A model generated the notes under the pieces. That model did no database searches. It saw only the letters and a program-made list of their open reading frames with translations, and was not told the DNA's origin. A stretch of DNA of 64,000 nt, from positions 1,947,055 to 2,011,054 of the forward strand of contig KL647301.1 in NCBI GenBank assembly GCA_000727475.1, in the 5' to 3' direction. Below, in pieces: positions 52,500 through 63,453 of the stretch (positions are counted from its first letter, which is position 1; every line of letters begins with the position of its first letter). The stretch comes from Sarcocystis neurona (Eukaryota; Apicomplexa; Conoidasida; Eucoccidiorida; Sarcocystidae). A program made the position numbers and the translations under genes.

Positions 52500-53085
52500 A
52501 TACGTGTGAATCTATTGTGTATATATATGTGCGTACATATATATATACATCTATATGGACGTATACGTACGCATGTATACGTATGTGCGCATATGTGTGT
52601 ACGTATGTGTCTATGAATATGTGTGTGTGTGTGTGTGTGGATGTATTTGTACGTGTGTATATGTACGTATGTGCATATATATGTATGTACGTATATGTAT
52701 ATGTATGTATGTATATGTATGTATATGTATGTGTATGTTTGTATGTATATGGATATGGGTGTGTATGTATGTATTTGTACGTGTGTATATGTATATATGT
52801 ATGTATGTGCATATATATATGTATGTATATGTAAATATGTACGCATGTATATGTATGTATATGTATGCATGTATATGTATGTATATGTATGTATATGTAT
52901 GTATGTATATGTATGTATATGTATGTACGTATATGTATGTATATGTATGTATGTATATGTATGTATATGTTTGTGTATGTTTGTATGTATATGGATGTAT
53001 GTATATGTATAAATGTGTATGTATGCATGTATGACTGTATGTACGTATGAATGTATGTACGTATGCATGTACATGTACGAATGTA
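52500..53085. repeat. GTATGTATAT array, right arm of an imperfect palindrome
   Basis: About 580 bp of gtatatgtatgtatatgt. The 310-codon minus frame over it (52394-53326) is pure His/Thr/Ile/Tyr repeat and is not a gene. Confidence 0.8.
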
Positions 53086-53153
53086 TGTGTGTCGACGCAC
53101 GGATAAAGTGTTTCTGTGTGCGTGCATACGCGTGATGATGTACGACGGTCTCT

Positions 53154-53480
53154 TTGAATAGACGCGTGAAGATGGACGGTTTACGTGCGTATATATCCCT
53201 GAAAGTGGACGACTGCATCTGCTTATATATTCGCGGAGACGGAGGACCGTATCTGTTTACATATATATTCGTGAACGTGGAGGACTGTATCCGTCCATAT
53301 ATGTTCGTGAAGACGGGGGACTGCAAAACTATCTATATATTGATGAAGAGGAAGGTCCGCATACGCGCGAAGACGGAGGGGGACAATTTTGTTTGTGTGT
53401 ATATGCGTATGAAGGTGGACGCATGCACCTGCATGCGGTTCGAGGCGGTGCAGACGCATGCGAAGGCGGAGGCGACGCAG
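53154..53480. repeat. Minisatellite with about 51-bp unit, open frame kept
   Basis: Units centred on gtgaa(g)acggaggactgtat with tatatatattc spacers, at least five copies. Because the unit is near 51 bp the plus frame 53154-53714 stays open and shows a 17-residue pattern (SLKVDDCICLY, FVNVEDCIRPY, FVKTGDCKTIY). Judged a repeat; a coding role is not supported. Confidence 0.7.
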
Positions 53481-54700
53481 CAGAAACGGCCACTCGCACC
53501 CAGGAGCAACACAGTGGAACCCCGTACGCAGAAACCCACCCAAGCACCCACATACATATACATATATATATATATATGTATCTATGCATGCATCTCAAGT
53601 AGACAGCTATATATGTATATATATGCGTGTCACGTGTGTATATGTACGCGAGTCAATTCAGCATCTGAATGTGTGCGCACCTCCCGCATGCATACTCGTG
53701 ACAAGACACGATAGAGACGGAGGGCCGCCACACATATATATGGGGGATGAATATAATCTGCGCGCCTACGGCACGAAGAGGGAACTTGAAGAAAATAACG
53801 TGTGCGCACCAGTGCAGACACACACACACACATACGTATAGCTGTCAACAGAGTTGTTGACATAGAGAAGGGGATACAAACATTTGTATATATATTGAAG
53901 CACACACGTATACACACCCAGATATATACGTATCTGCCAGAGAAGTGTCAATACACGTACAGACGTATACACACAGATATATATATCCACCCGTGCCAGA
54001 GAAAAGTCAGCAACGCTCGAAGGAGCGCACAGTCATTATGCACTTTCACATGCGAAGGGACCGCAGCAGGTGACTGGCTAAAGGCGACAACTCAAGCATA
54101 TATGTACAGACACGTATCCGCAGAACAGACGTAAAAATGCATATATATAAGGATGTATATACGTCGACACACACCTCTCTCTCTCTCTATATATATATAT
54201 ATGTATGTATACAGAGAGAGAGGGGGAAGACATATACGAGGGCGTATGGGATTTCCACACCTTCGTGCAGAAGAAAGCGTCTTTTTCTCAGTTCGTTAAA
54301 GGGCACTTGCACGTGTGATATGTATGTTTCTCCGGATATATACATACATGTATATATATGTATGTATACACATATATATATATATACGTATGTATAGACA
54401 GAGAAATAGAGAGAGGGGCAGATACATAGGGACGTACACACGAGCCTAGGATATTTCCACATTTACGTGTAACGTGCGTCTGTTTGTCTCGCCTTGTATA
54501 TGGCCCTCCACATGCAATATCTGTACTGTGTTGCCTGCAAGCTAGCGTTCTTTTCTCTCTGTAGATCCGCAGTGTTGCGCATATGTGAGTAAAGCACCTG
54601 GCTTGGCCGCGTTGCTGAAGCCGCGTCTCTGGTTGGGTGCTTGAAGGAGGTGCTTGTGGAAGGGGGTTCTGCTGCAGCCGCTCGGCTGCTGTACGTACAC
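53481..54700. other. No gene recognised; AT and CT microsatellites
   Basis: Contains (TA)n runs and two similar ctctct/gagagag-flanked AT runs (54,170-54,230 and 54,360-54,420). No conserved open frame. Confidence 0.45.
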
Positions 54701-54703
54701 GTG

Positions 54704-57121
54704 AAAAGCAGCAGTCGATGCAGCGCGCAGTCCGGCTGCTGCCGCCGCCCCGCCAGCAGTCGCCTCGGCACCCGCATGCGGCCTGGTACGAGCAGCAGGA
54801 GCAGCAGGGGCAGCGCCGCTGGACGCAGGGGAGAGCAGCAGCATACGCCTCATAAGAAAAGAAGCAGCTGCGCCTGATGCGGCAGTAGCTGGGGAACGGC
54901 AGGCAGCTGCCGCAGGGACAGAGGCTGCTGCCATGCCCGTTAAGGCGGTGCCTGCAGCAGCTGCTGCTGCCTTCCGGTGCAAGATTGAGACGAGCATTTT
55001 GACGACTACTGACAGCAGTACCTCCCACGCGGAGCAGCCTGACACCCAGGCCCCGACGGAACCGCAGCAACACCCCAGCGGAAAACAACCACAATCTAGG
55101 CCGCTGCTGCTGGTGCTGCTGCTTCGTGCCAGACGTCGAGGAGCAGCAGCAGAAGACGCTGCGTTCCAAGCAGCCGCACGAGACGCAGCGGAGGGACGAC
55201 AACAGCAGCACGAGGTGCAGACGGTGCACCAGGAATCGAAGCGGGCAGCTCTGCCGCACAAAATTTACTCGGTTTACGCTTCACGGGTCAGAGAAAGAGG
55301 GAAGACCTGCGGCGGAGCCGCAGCTCGAGGAGAGGGCAGGCAGGCGAGGCGACTGCTGCAGGCGAGAATCCACCGGACGGCCCGGTGCAGCACCACCCCC
55401 GGTGTTGCTTCTCTCTTCTTTTTCACCGGCTTCACCGAGAGACCGCCTACGCAGAACAGCTGCCGTGCTCGATTCTTACGTAGCGGTAGAAGAGAAATTA
55501 GACGCAGATAAAACTTTGTCGGCCGTGCAGCTGCGACTGTGTCCCCTGCTGTACTCCCAGAGGAGAGGAAAAGGAGACCAGGCAGCACCGCAGAACCACA
55601 GCAGCAGCCAAGGTCCCAGCAGCAGGGAACGAAGCCGAAGGTACGCACATATACGTGGTGTAGCAGCTCTGTAAAGGCGCAGCAGTGATGTTCAGCAGCG
55701 CGTCGGTACATGAGAGGAGAGAGGAGCAGACGCACTAGCGGCCGCTGGAAGACCGAAGGTGCGCATGTTGCCGCATGCCGGTGTGTGCGCCAGGTCGTGC
55801 CAAGCAGCCCGCAGTCCACAGGAAAAAGAGGAAAAGAAGAAAAATTTGCAGGAAAGACAGGCACACCCGGTCGTTTTCGCCGCGGTGTCGCTGCTGCGGC
55901 CGGCGTTTCTTCGAGAGACACAGGACGCACACAACGTGGGTGACTTCGGCTGCAGCAGTGCGAACCCAACGCCGAAGGCTCAGCGACGATGACAAGTGGG
56001 TCCGGCGACGCCGCAGCCGCTGGCTGTACGACAACTAAGAGGAGACTGCTCCTGCTGCTGCGTTTTGCTGCGAGTGCAACAGGTGTGGTGTTGGTCGTGT
56101 GTGCTGCGAGCTGCTGACGCGCTTTGCTGCCGTGACCCTGCTAGAAAAACTGCAGAGAACATGCTGCGGAACGAAGGAGAGGCACGTCCCGCTGATGGCG
56201 AGCCGGCAGAGGTGTCACCGACGCCAGCAGCAGCAGCAGCAGCCGAGGAGAGCCCGCCGCTGCGGCCGGAGCACGGCGTCCGTCTTCTGCGGGCGGTGCA
56301 GTCGTGCGTGTGTGGGACGACCCTCAACCAGGACAGCGGCTGAGCTAGCGCTTTCCCCAGTCGCGGCTGCTGCGTCTCTGGTGCTGCTGCTGCATGCAGC
56401 CGAAATGCATGCAGAGAAAAAGCAGAAAAACAGACTGTGCCGCAGCGGCTGCTGTGGTTCTGTCTATTATACGTTCTCGGCGAAGGCAGCTTTTTTTTCT
56501 GGTGGACTGACGCAGGGTGTAGCAGATATCGCTGCCACAGCTCCATGCACTGCACAGAGAGAGCTGCTCGGGCGTGGAAGTACACACACCAACTGCGGTG
56601 AATGTACACACATCTGTAGGCCTCTCACATGCGCACGCGCCACCAGTTTCCCTCTTTTTCCGCTGCTCCTGTTGCTGGTCCAGCAGACACCTCTGCTGCT
56701 GTCGGCTCTCTTGCTGCTGTTGTTGCTGCTCGGCGTGTCGCTGCTGCTGCCGTGGGCGAAGCACTGTTTGCGTGCACGGCCGCAAACGGATGCTTTAAGC
56801 AGCGACAAACCGCTCTCTCCCGTGGCACGAGACCTCCCTCACTAGGCGCCCGTGGCATTCCTTCGAATGCCATCGGTTACGTTGGGTGCTGTTGCTGCAG
56901 CTGCTTTGTCCTCTGTGCTGCCGCTCGTGCTACAGCGCTGCTCTCGTCATCTGCTGCAGATGCTGCTCTGGCTCAGTCACCTGCAAGAGTGCGGCCTCTT
57001 GAGCTGCTGCTGCTGCTCCTGCTCCTGCTCCTGTTCGTCCTGCAGGAGAGAGCGACAAATGCGTGACCAGCAACGAACTCCGTTCGACACGGAAAAGGAA
57101 GGACTCTCCCTGACCTTTTAA
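54704..57121 (+). CDS. Multi-exon Ala-rich protein of unknown function (model incomplete)
   Basis: No family recognised. Exon-like pieces on the plus strand: (a) 54704-55511, Ala-rich, then FRCKIETSILTTTDSSTSHA and KRAALPHKIYSVYASRVRE; (b) an overlapping frame to 55640 with VLDSYVAVEEKLDADKTLSA, reached by a 40-nt intron (55402-55441) or an indel; (c) 56145-56343, RKTAENMLRNEGEARPADGE to LNQDSG, whose acceptor gctag takes phase 2 from donor AG|gtacgc at 55641; (d) from 56400, EMHAEKKQKNRLC, after a CTG-rich acceptor; (e) 57046-57121, RERQMRDQQRTPFDTEKEGL and stop. Pieces a-c join in phase; d and e do not yet fit. The first exon is not identified. Coding nature is inferred from varied residue use and splice context. 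Confidence 0.45.
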
Positions 57122-58013
57122 GCACACATATGGTAGAGGGCTCGGGCAAAATCTATACGCACAAATACATGTATATGTCTATACACGTGAGAAGAAGGTA
57201 TTGCCACTGCAGCTGAGGTAGCACGAAGTGTTAGACGCATCCGACTTTCCCTCGAAGATAAAGCAGGGGAAGATCAATAGCAACGGGAGCGTGTCTCCAC
57301 TGCGGCAGGGGCTTCACGTGAAGAACTGCTGCAGCTGTCACAGCACGTGCTGCGACAGCAGCAGCATGTGCCACAGCTGTGAAGGACACCTGCGGTGGTG
57401 GCATCGAGTAACAGATGCGCTAACACCAGCGAGGGGCCCTCTTGATCGACAAGCAGCAACGGCGGCACTGGACTGAGGCAGCGTAGGAACTGCAACAGCA
57501 GCGGGTGAAGAGGTATTCGTCCGTGCAGGAGGAGAAGGAGGAGCACGGCAGCAGGGATTTAGGCAGAGCACGCAGCAGCAGCAGCTGCGATTGAGGCAGA
57601 GGATGCAGCACCAGCAGCGGCAGCGACTGACGCAGGGAACGCAGCAGCAGCAGCGATTGAGGCAGAGCACAGCAGCAGCAGCGACTGAGACAGAGGACGC
57701 AGCGTGAAGAGCCAGAGGACGCAGCAGCAGCGAGCTGCGTATAATTTTTGCAGCAGCGGCAACTGACTGGGATGTCGGGCCTGGAACAGCAGCAGTTGAA
57801 GAAGTGGTAAAAACAGCAGCCTCACCTAACCCACTTAGTCATCAACGCGCCAGCTGCAGCAGCTGAGGAGGAGTAGGGCGCAGAACACCAGCAGCGACTA
57901 TCGCGATTCTCTGCGTCCACAGCGGGTTGGCACGGCGGCCGCAGCCAGTGACGTTCACGGTAGACGAGCAACAGCGGATGCGGCTGCAAGAGCAGCGCGT
58001 ACGTGTATGCCTA

Positions 58014-58044
<31 letters not shown>

Positions 58045-58390
58045 GTGATGCTGTCTCTTGCTATGCGGCTGCAAAATCAGCAATAGGCGTACACGTATGT
58101 GTATGTATACATACATATATATATACATATGTGTGGGAATGGGATGCCATCTTTTCCTGCCCTGTATGTATTATTGCACGTAGTTGGTTGCCTTCTATGT
58201 GCATGCGCTTGTATACACGTCTGCCCGGTGCTGCTGCACAAGGACAGGTGCCGACACTGAAACGTCACCAGCAGGAGCAGCAGCAGCAGGACGAGGAGCC
58301 GCTGTAGCAGCAGCAGCAGCACACCACGACAAGCGAGCGCCGCGGCAGCTGCAAAGGAGCAGCAGGAGAAGGAGGGGAAGTAACAGCTAG
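57122..58390. other. Spacer with AGC/CAG repeats and an AT microsatellite
   Basis: GCAGCAG words at 57,330-57,960 and an (AT)n run at 58,018-58,044. Frames on both strands are repeat products (Leu/Cys minus, Ala/Gln plus). May hold the 5' flank of the next gene. Confidence 0.45.
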
Positions 58391-58590
58391 AGCGGCGTGT
58401 GGGAAGCAGAAGTCGTAGGCTGGCAGCGACAGCAGCAGCAGGAGCGAGAGGGGCGCGCAGCAGCAGGCGGGGACGCAGCAGCGACAGAAACACTAGGCGA
58501 AGACGCAGAAACTGCAGCAGCAGAAGCCGAAGAAGCAGCAGTGGCGCATGCAAACTCCGTGGCGCAGCAGTAGACGCAGCAGCACGTGGA

Positions 58591-60530
58591 ATGGTGGCAG
58601 GAGGGGAGACGGCCACGGGAGGAGGAGGAGAAACTCGTGGAGGCGCTGCAGAGGCGAAGCCGCCAAGTGATGCGGCTGCTCCGGTGGCCGGCGCAGCGGG
58701 GGTCGCGGCGGCGAGGCAGCGTCACGCGTCACAAGCAGCAACAGCGGCAGCAGAGTACTCGCACGCGCAGGAGGATCCTGCGCCGGTGCCGTTGCAGCAG
58801 CAGCAGCCTGACCCGTTGCACTACGAAACATTGTCGCAGCAGCAGGGGTCGGACCGTCAGCGGCAGCAGCAGCGGCGGAAACTCCAGCCGCGCCAGCAGC
58901 AGCAGCAGCCACAACAGCAGCAGCAGCCATCGCAGCAACAGCCATCGCAGCAGCAGCCATCGCAGCAGCAGCAGCGTAACCTGCAGGAGGAGGAGCCGCA
59001 ACAGCAGCACCTAGAGGAGGCGGCAATGTGGAGAGTGAACGAAGGGGTTACTGCAGAGATTCTGGTGCAGATGCAGCACGACCTTCGCTTCGGCAGCAGC
59101 AGACGAGGAAATGTGGAAGGCAGAGGAACACGTGCAGGGATAAGGAGCCAGTGGACAGATGTTGCAGACACTTCTGCCGTTCTGCTTTCCCGGTGTCGAG
59201 AACTTCTTCCCAAGCTGCGTCCTGCAGAAGAAGAGGCACGCGCGGCTCTCTCTGCTACATATACACCCGACTCACCCCCGCAGCAGCAGCGCGCAGGAGG
59301 ACGCCTCACCAGGGACGGCAGTGGTAGCGACGTCCGCACCTGCGCCAACAGGAGCAGCGCGGTCGGCAGCTCCGGCAGGAGGAACAGCGACGCCAGCAAC
59401 AGCAGCACCCCCGCGAGCAGCAGCAGCAGCAATAGCAGCACGATCCTCGAAGTCAGCAAGGACAGCAGCAGCAGCAAATGCAAGGACCGCGTCATTGTTC
59501 AAACGAGCAGCACCGGCGCGGGTGACGCACACAACGCATGCGGCAGCGCATGCGGCAGTACACGCAGCAGTGCGTGCGACACCGTGAGAAGAAAGCGACA
59601 CTGCCGTGACGAGGAAGTTGAGACAGCTGCGGCAGTCACACCTGCTGAGAAGGCAGCAGCCACGTCTCGCTGCAGCAGCAGGAAGCAGCGGCACTTGTCT
59701 GAGAAAGTACCTGGTAGGGAAGTAGCATCAGCGGCAGGAAGAAGTCCGTCAGCAGCACCAGTGGGTGAGGCAGGCGGGGAACACTCCGCGGCAGAAAGTG
59801 ACGCAGCAGAGGTAAATAAAACAGCAGGGGGTGGTGGGCAGGCAGCAGCTCAACGTGGTCTTTCACTCGCAGCTGGGGCAGCAGAAGCGGATGCGTGCGC
59901 TGCAGCAGCGAATGCAGGAACGGCAACAGATACTGGCGTCCCCGCAGTAGTGCGGAAGGCAACAGGAGGTCACTGTGCTGCAGCAGCAGCAGCTGTGGAG
60001 GTAGCAGCGAGACCCAAGATCACAGCAGCAACAGCACGCGAGGCAGCGACAGGGGGTGGTGCTACAGCAGCAGCAGGAGTCATAGCCGAGCAAAGAGGAG
60101 CGGCAGCAGCCGCTGCCGCAGTTGCGGGAGGAGGAGACGCAGCTACGGCAGACGCCGCTAATGCAGCTGCTGCAGTTGCTGGAGCGGCAGCAGCATCAGC
60201 TGCAGATGGTGAAGCATCAACAGCGGACGAGAGAACGGCAACGCAGGGAATAGCAGTAAGGCGGGATGCAGGAGGAGGAGGAGAGCCATTAGCGCCTGCA
60301 GCGCCAAGTGTTGGGAAGGAGCAGCAGGCAGCAGCAGCGCGGCGTCTGGCGACTGCGTTGAATGCCGAGCTGCTAACGGCAGAGGAAGAAGCCGGCGAGC
60401 AGCCGCATATCGAGATGGGTAATGCAGCAACACCAGCAGCAGCAAGCAGCGCCTTCTCTCTGCAGCAGCAGGAAACCCCACAAAACTGGTGGACAGCAGC
60501 AGCAAAGTGGCCACTTCACGCATGCATTTG
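58591..60530 (+). CDS. Exon 1 of the right-hand Ala/Gln/Ser-rich gene
   Basis: The frame is open from 58391 to the TAG at 60538-60540. The first ATG is at 58591 (a GTG lies at 58399). Transcript-strand repeats are CAG-type. The proposed donor TG|gtacat splits a Trp codon three codons before the stop. Confidence 0.55.
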
Positions 60531-63452
60531 GTACATCTAGATGCTCTCCTTGCCTATTAGTATATATATATATCTTGCCTCTTTATATATATATATGTAG
60601 AAGTAACCGTGAACCTCTGTCGTTGTAGCACTCTTTTATATGCACGTGCACGTATTCCTAGTCCTTTAAACTATACATATATATTTAGGGCCACCTACCT
60701 GTATGTCTGTATCTACACCTACATAGGTAGGTAGTCGTAAAAGTGTGTCAGCGCAGCTCTCTCTGATACGGGTGCGCACGTGTGTGTAGAGATTTTATAT
60801 GTATGTATGTAAATATAGGTCGGGCCATCTATTTGCCTGCCAGACTGTCTTTCCATATGTGTAATATATATGTGTATATGAAAGTGTACATACACGGGAA
60901 TATGCAGGTATACACAAAGGTGTGCTACGTAGCTCTTCGTCGTCTGGTTGTTTACGTAGTGGGGCTCTTGGGCCCTTCTTCCGCGCACCGCAGCAGCAAC
61001 ACTATCAACACAGTAGGAGAGCTATCCTGGCTCATTCCACGTACGCAAACGGTCGAACCTTCTTATATTGCCACAACATGTAGAAAAAATGCACGCATTT
61101 AGTGAATACCTAGAAGCGCATGTGGCCCCCTTTTCCTTCTCTCATTTTTCTCATATTTGAATATCGCTTCTGCCTGTACCTCAGGAGTGCGTGCGGATGC
61201 CCGTGCTGCGCTGAGTGTCTGCTGGTACATGTGGGTAACGTGGGCAGCCTCTATAAAGTGGTGCAGCAGGTGCTGCCGCGGGTACTGCTGCTGCTGCTGA
61301 TAATGCTGCTGCCGGCGGGATTGCGCTGCTGCTGGTAGTGCCGCATCCGGTGGGGTTGCTGTTGCTGCTTGTACTGCTGCTGCGGCTGGTATTGCTGCCG
61401 CCTACTGTTGCTTCTGCTAGTCCTGCTGCATTTGTTGTCCTGCTGCTGCTGTGCGCTGCTAGCCGTGCTGTCCGGCTGCTGCCGCGGCTGTCATGGTGCT
61501 GCCCTCCCTGTCCTCCTGCGGCGGGTGCTGTCGCGCTTTGCTGCGGTCTCTGCAGCACGCGTGTGCTGCTGTCGGAAGTCTCCAACTGCGTCTAGCGCAC
61601 TTCTGAGATTGCTCCTGCAGCTCGGATGCCGGTGGTGCAGCTCTGCTGCTGCTGCTGCGAGGTGCAGTGGCTGCACCTCCCTGCTGCTGCAGCTCTGCTG
61701 TTGCTTCTGCTTCGGCTGCGGCTACTGTGTACCCCGTTGTATTACTGCTCGTGACCAGCAGCAGACAGCGACACAAAGTATTGATATCTCCCGCATTAGT
61801 CCTACTGAGCAGTGACCCACTTGGTACTGTTGGTGTCGCTGCAGCTGCTGTCATTATTGATGGTGTTGTTACCGCTGCCACTACTCCTGTTGGAGCTACT
61901 GCTGCGCCTGCTGCAGGAGCTGCTACCGCTGTTGCTTCTTCTTCTGCTTGTTTTATGCGCCTCCTTATGTAGAGCGCAGCAGCAACTGCTACCGGTGACG
62001 CGTGTGTTTTGCTGTTGCTGCTGCTACAACTCCTTCTCCTTTTTCAGCTTGTGCGGTCCGCTCTTGCTGCATTGCTGCCGGACGCGCGCTTTGTGATGCT
62101 GCGTCTTTACTTGGACCTCTCGTGCCTATGTTGCATCGTTTGATGCTGCTGCTGCTGCTTCGCTGCGCAACAAGTTCTACACTGCTGCACCTGCTGCGCT
62201 TGCTTGTTGGACCGGCGTGCTGCCGCTCTCTCTTGACGCAAGCGTGCTTCACAGCAGCTGCTGCTGTTACCTTCTCGTGTGCGGTTTGCTGGTGCTGCTG
62301 CAACTGTGACTCTGTCGTCTTGGGGCCTGGCTGTGCTGCTGTTGCTGCTGCTGCTTCTTTGCGACCTGGTGTCAGAGTTCCTTAGTTGCTGCTATGGGGC
62401 CCCTGTTGCATGCAGAACTGCAGCTCGGTCTCTTCGACGTCAAAGGGGAGACGCCGTCTCCCGAGCAGTTGCAGCGTCTCGGAATCCACGAAATTCTCAC
62501 GCCTGTCAATCTGCATGCACAGGAAGTCCGTCGTACATAAATTCGCATGTTTATCCGTGTCTTCTAGATGTCTTGTATCTTCAGTGGAATGCATATGCAT
62601 ACACACTTATATATATATATATATAGATATAGATATAGACGTGGGTACGTACACACTGCATGCGTATATGTAGCTGTAAGGATGCATATTTGTATATCTG
62701 CGTTAATAATTTAGGACAAACTTTCTTTGATACATGTTTGTGCGTGAGGATATATTCTACGAACATGTAGGCGAATACGTTTGTCTCCACATACATGCAA
62801 ATAGTAATGCCTGTGTGTACCCGTATATGCAACAGAAACATGTATGTCAGTCCTTACATGTTCGCCCACTATGCACAATATATATGTATATATCTATGTG
62901 TGTTTCACCGACGCATACTGTTGTATATACATATATATATATATCTATATCTGTGTGTGTTTCACCCACGCACACTGTGCCCTCTATGTATATATATATA
63001 TATGTATATGTATTTATATTTGTATATGTCGGTCCGTGTATGTTTCACGTGTGCATGTATATTTGTGTCTGCGTATGTTTAGGTGCACATGTGGTTCCTG
63101 CATGCATTTTGTTCGGAACGAGTACGTGCTGGCTCATTGTTGAATAAGTGCTCGGCTCTACCGTGGATCTCTGTAGGTGTGCGTACCCGGGGTCAATGTG
63201 CTGCGTGCAGTCGACATATACACGCTGTTCCTGCATGCGTTATTCGTTGAGATATGTCTGTGTGCGGGGGGTTTGCAGGAAGCGGCAGCAGCATCTGCAG
63301 CAGACCCGGTGCGTTTCGGCTTGCAGCAGCTGCAGCAGAAGAGACAGCAGGGAGACAGTCACGCTGCTGCAAAGCCGCTGATTGAAGTCCTAAGCGAAGC
63401 CAGCAGCAGCGGCGACAGCGAGACAGAAACGGAGACGCAGCCGCAGCAGTAG
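58591..63452 (+). CDS. Four-exon Ala/Gln/Ser-rich protein of unknown function (model)
   Basis: No family recognised. Model: exon 1 58591-60530, exon 2 61185-61234, exon 3 62416-62532, exon 4 63211-63452; total 2,349 nt, 782 residues, all phases closing. Exon 1 is the 5' part of the longest open frame in the window (58399-60540): Gln-rich, then MWRVNEGVTAEILVQMQHDL, a Ser-rich zone, and long Ala-rich runs. Exon 2 is Cys-rich (CGCPCCAEC). Exon 3 is free of repeats, ELQLGLFDVKGETPSPEQLQ then RLGIHEILTPVNLH. Exon 4 has a hydrophobic stretch and an acidic Ser/Glu/Thr tail before TAG. Donors gtacat, gtaacg and gtacat match types used by SDHA, and intron 2 is CTG-rich as in SDHA. The start could be the ATG at 58591 or an unseen upstream exon. 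Exon 4 may splice on instead of stopping at 63452. Confidence 0.5.
61185..61234 (+). CDS. Exon 2 of the right-hand gene (proposed, 50 nt)
   Basis: Acceptor ctgtacctcag, donor GTGG|gtaacg. Encodes SACGCPCCAECLLVHV. Chosen because it alone links the phase 2 end of exon 1 to the phase 1 start of exon 3. Confidence 0.35.
61235..62415 (+). repeat. CTG-rich tract, proposed intron 2 of the right-hand gene
   Basis: GCTGCTGCT/CTGCTG on the plus strand for nearly 1.2 kb, ending at acceptor ttgcatgcag. The polarity matches SDHA introns (CTG on the transcript). Confidence 0.6.
62416..62532 (+). CDS. Exon 3 of the right-hand gene (repeat-free)
   Basis: Reads QLGLFDVKGETPSPEQLQRL then GIHEILTPVNLHAQEVR, with no repeats and balanced composition. 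Acceptor cccctgttgcatgcag, donor CGTC|gtacat, phase 1 on both sides. A frame on the minus strand (within 62606-62382) is also open and cannot be fully excluded. Confidence 0.55.
62600..63065. repeat. AT/TGTATA microsatellites, proposed intron 3 of the right-hand gene
   Basis: (TA)n and tgtgtgtttcac words; the pair tgtgtgtttcacc(g/c)acgca occurs at 62,897 and 62,954, a small tandem duplication. Confidence 0.6.
63211..63452 (+). CDS. Exon 4 of the right-hand gene (proposed)
   Basis: After acceptor ctgcgtgcag it reads IYTLFLHALFVEICLCAGGL, then DPVRFGLQQLQQKRQQGDSH and a tail rich in Ser, Glu and Thr, ending TAG. A second acceptor at 63278 (tttgcag) would shorten it but break phase with exon 3. 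Confidence 0.5.
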
Positions 63453-63453
63453 G

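Noticed and set aside
52394..53326. 310-codon minus-strand frame
   Set aside because: Entirely His/Thr/Tyr/Ile from the GTATAT array; no start context, motif or composition of a gene.
50395..53480. CRISPR array
   Set aside because: Repeats are simple microsatellites and minisatellites without uniform repeats and unique spacers, in a eukaryotic genome.
60660..60700. Telomere-type TTTAGGG repeat
   Set aside because: Only a single tttaggg copy is present; no tandem array was seen.
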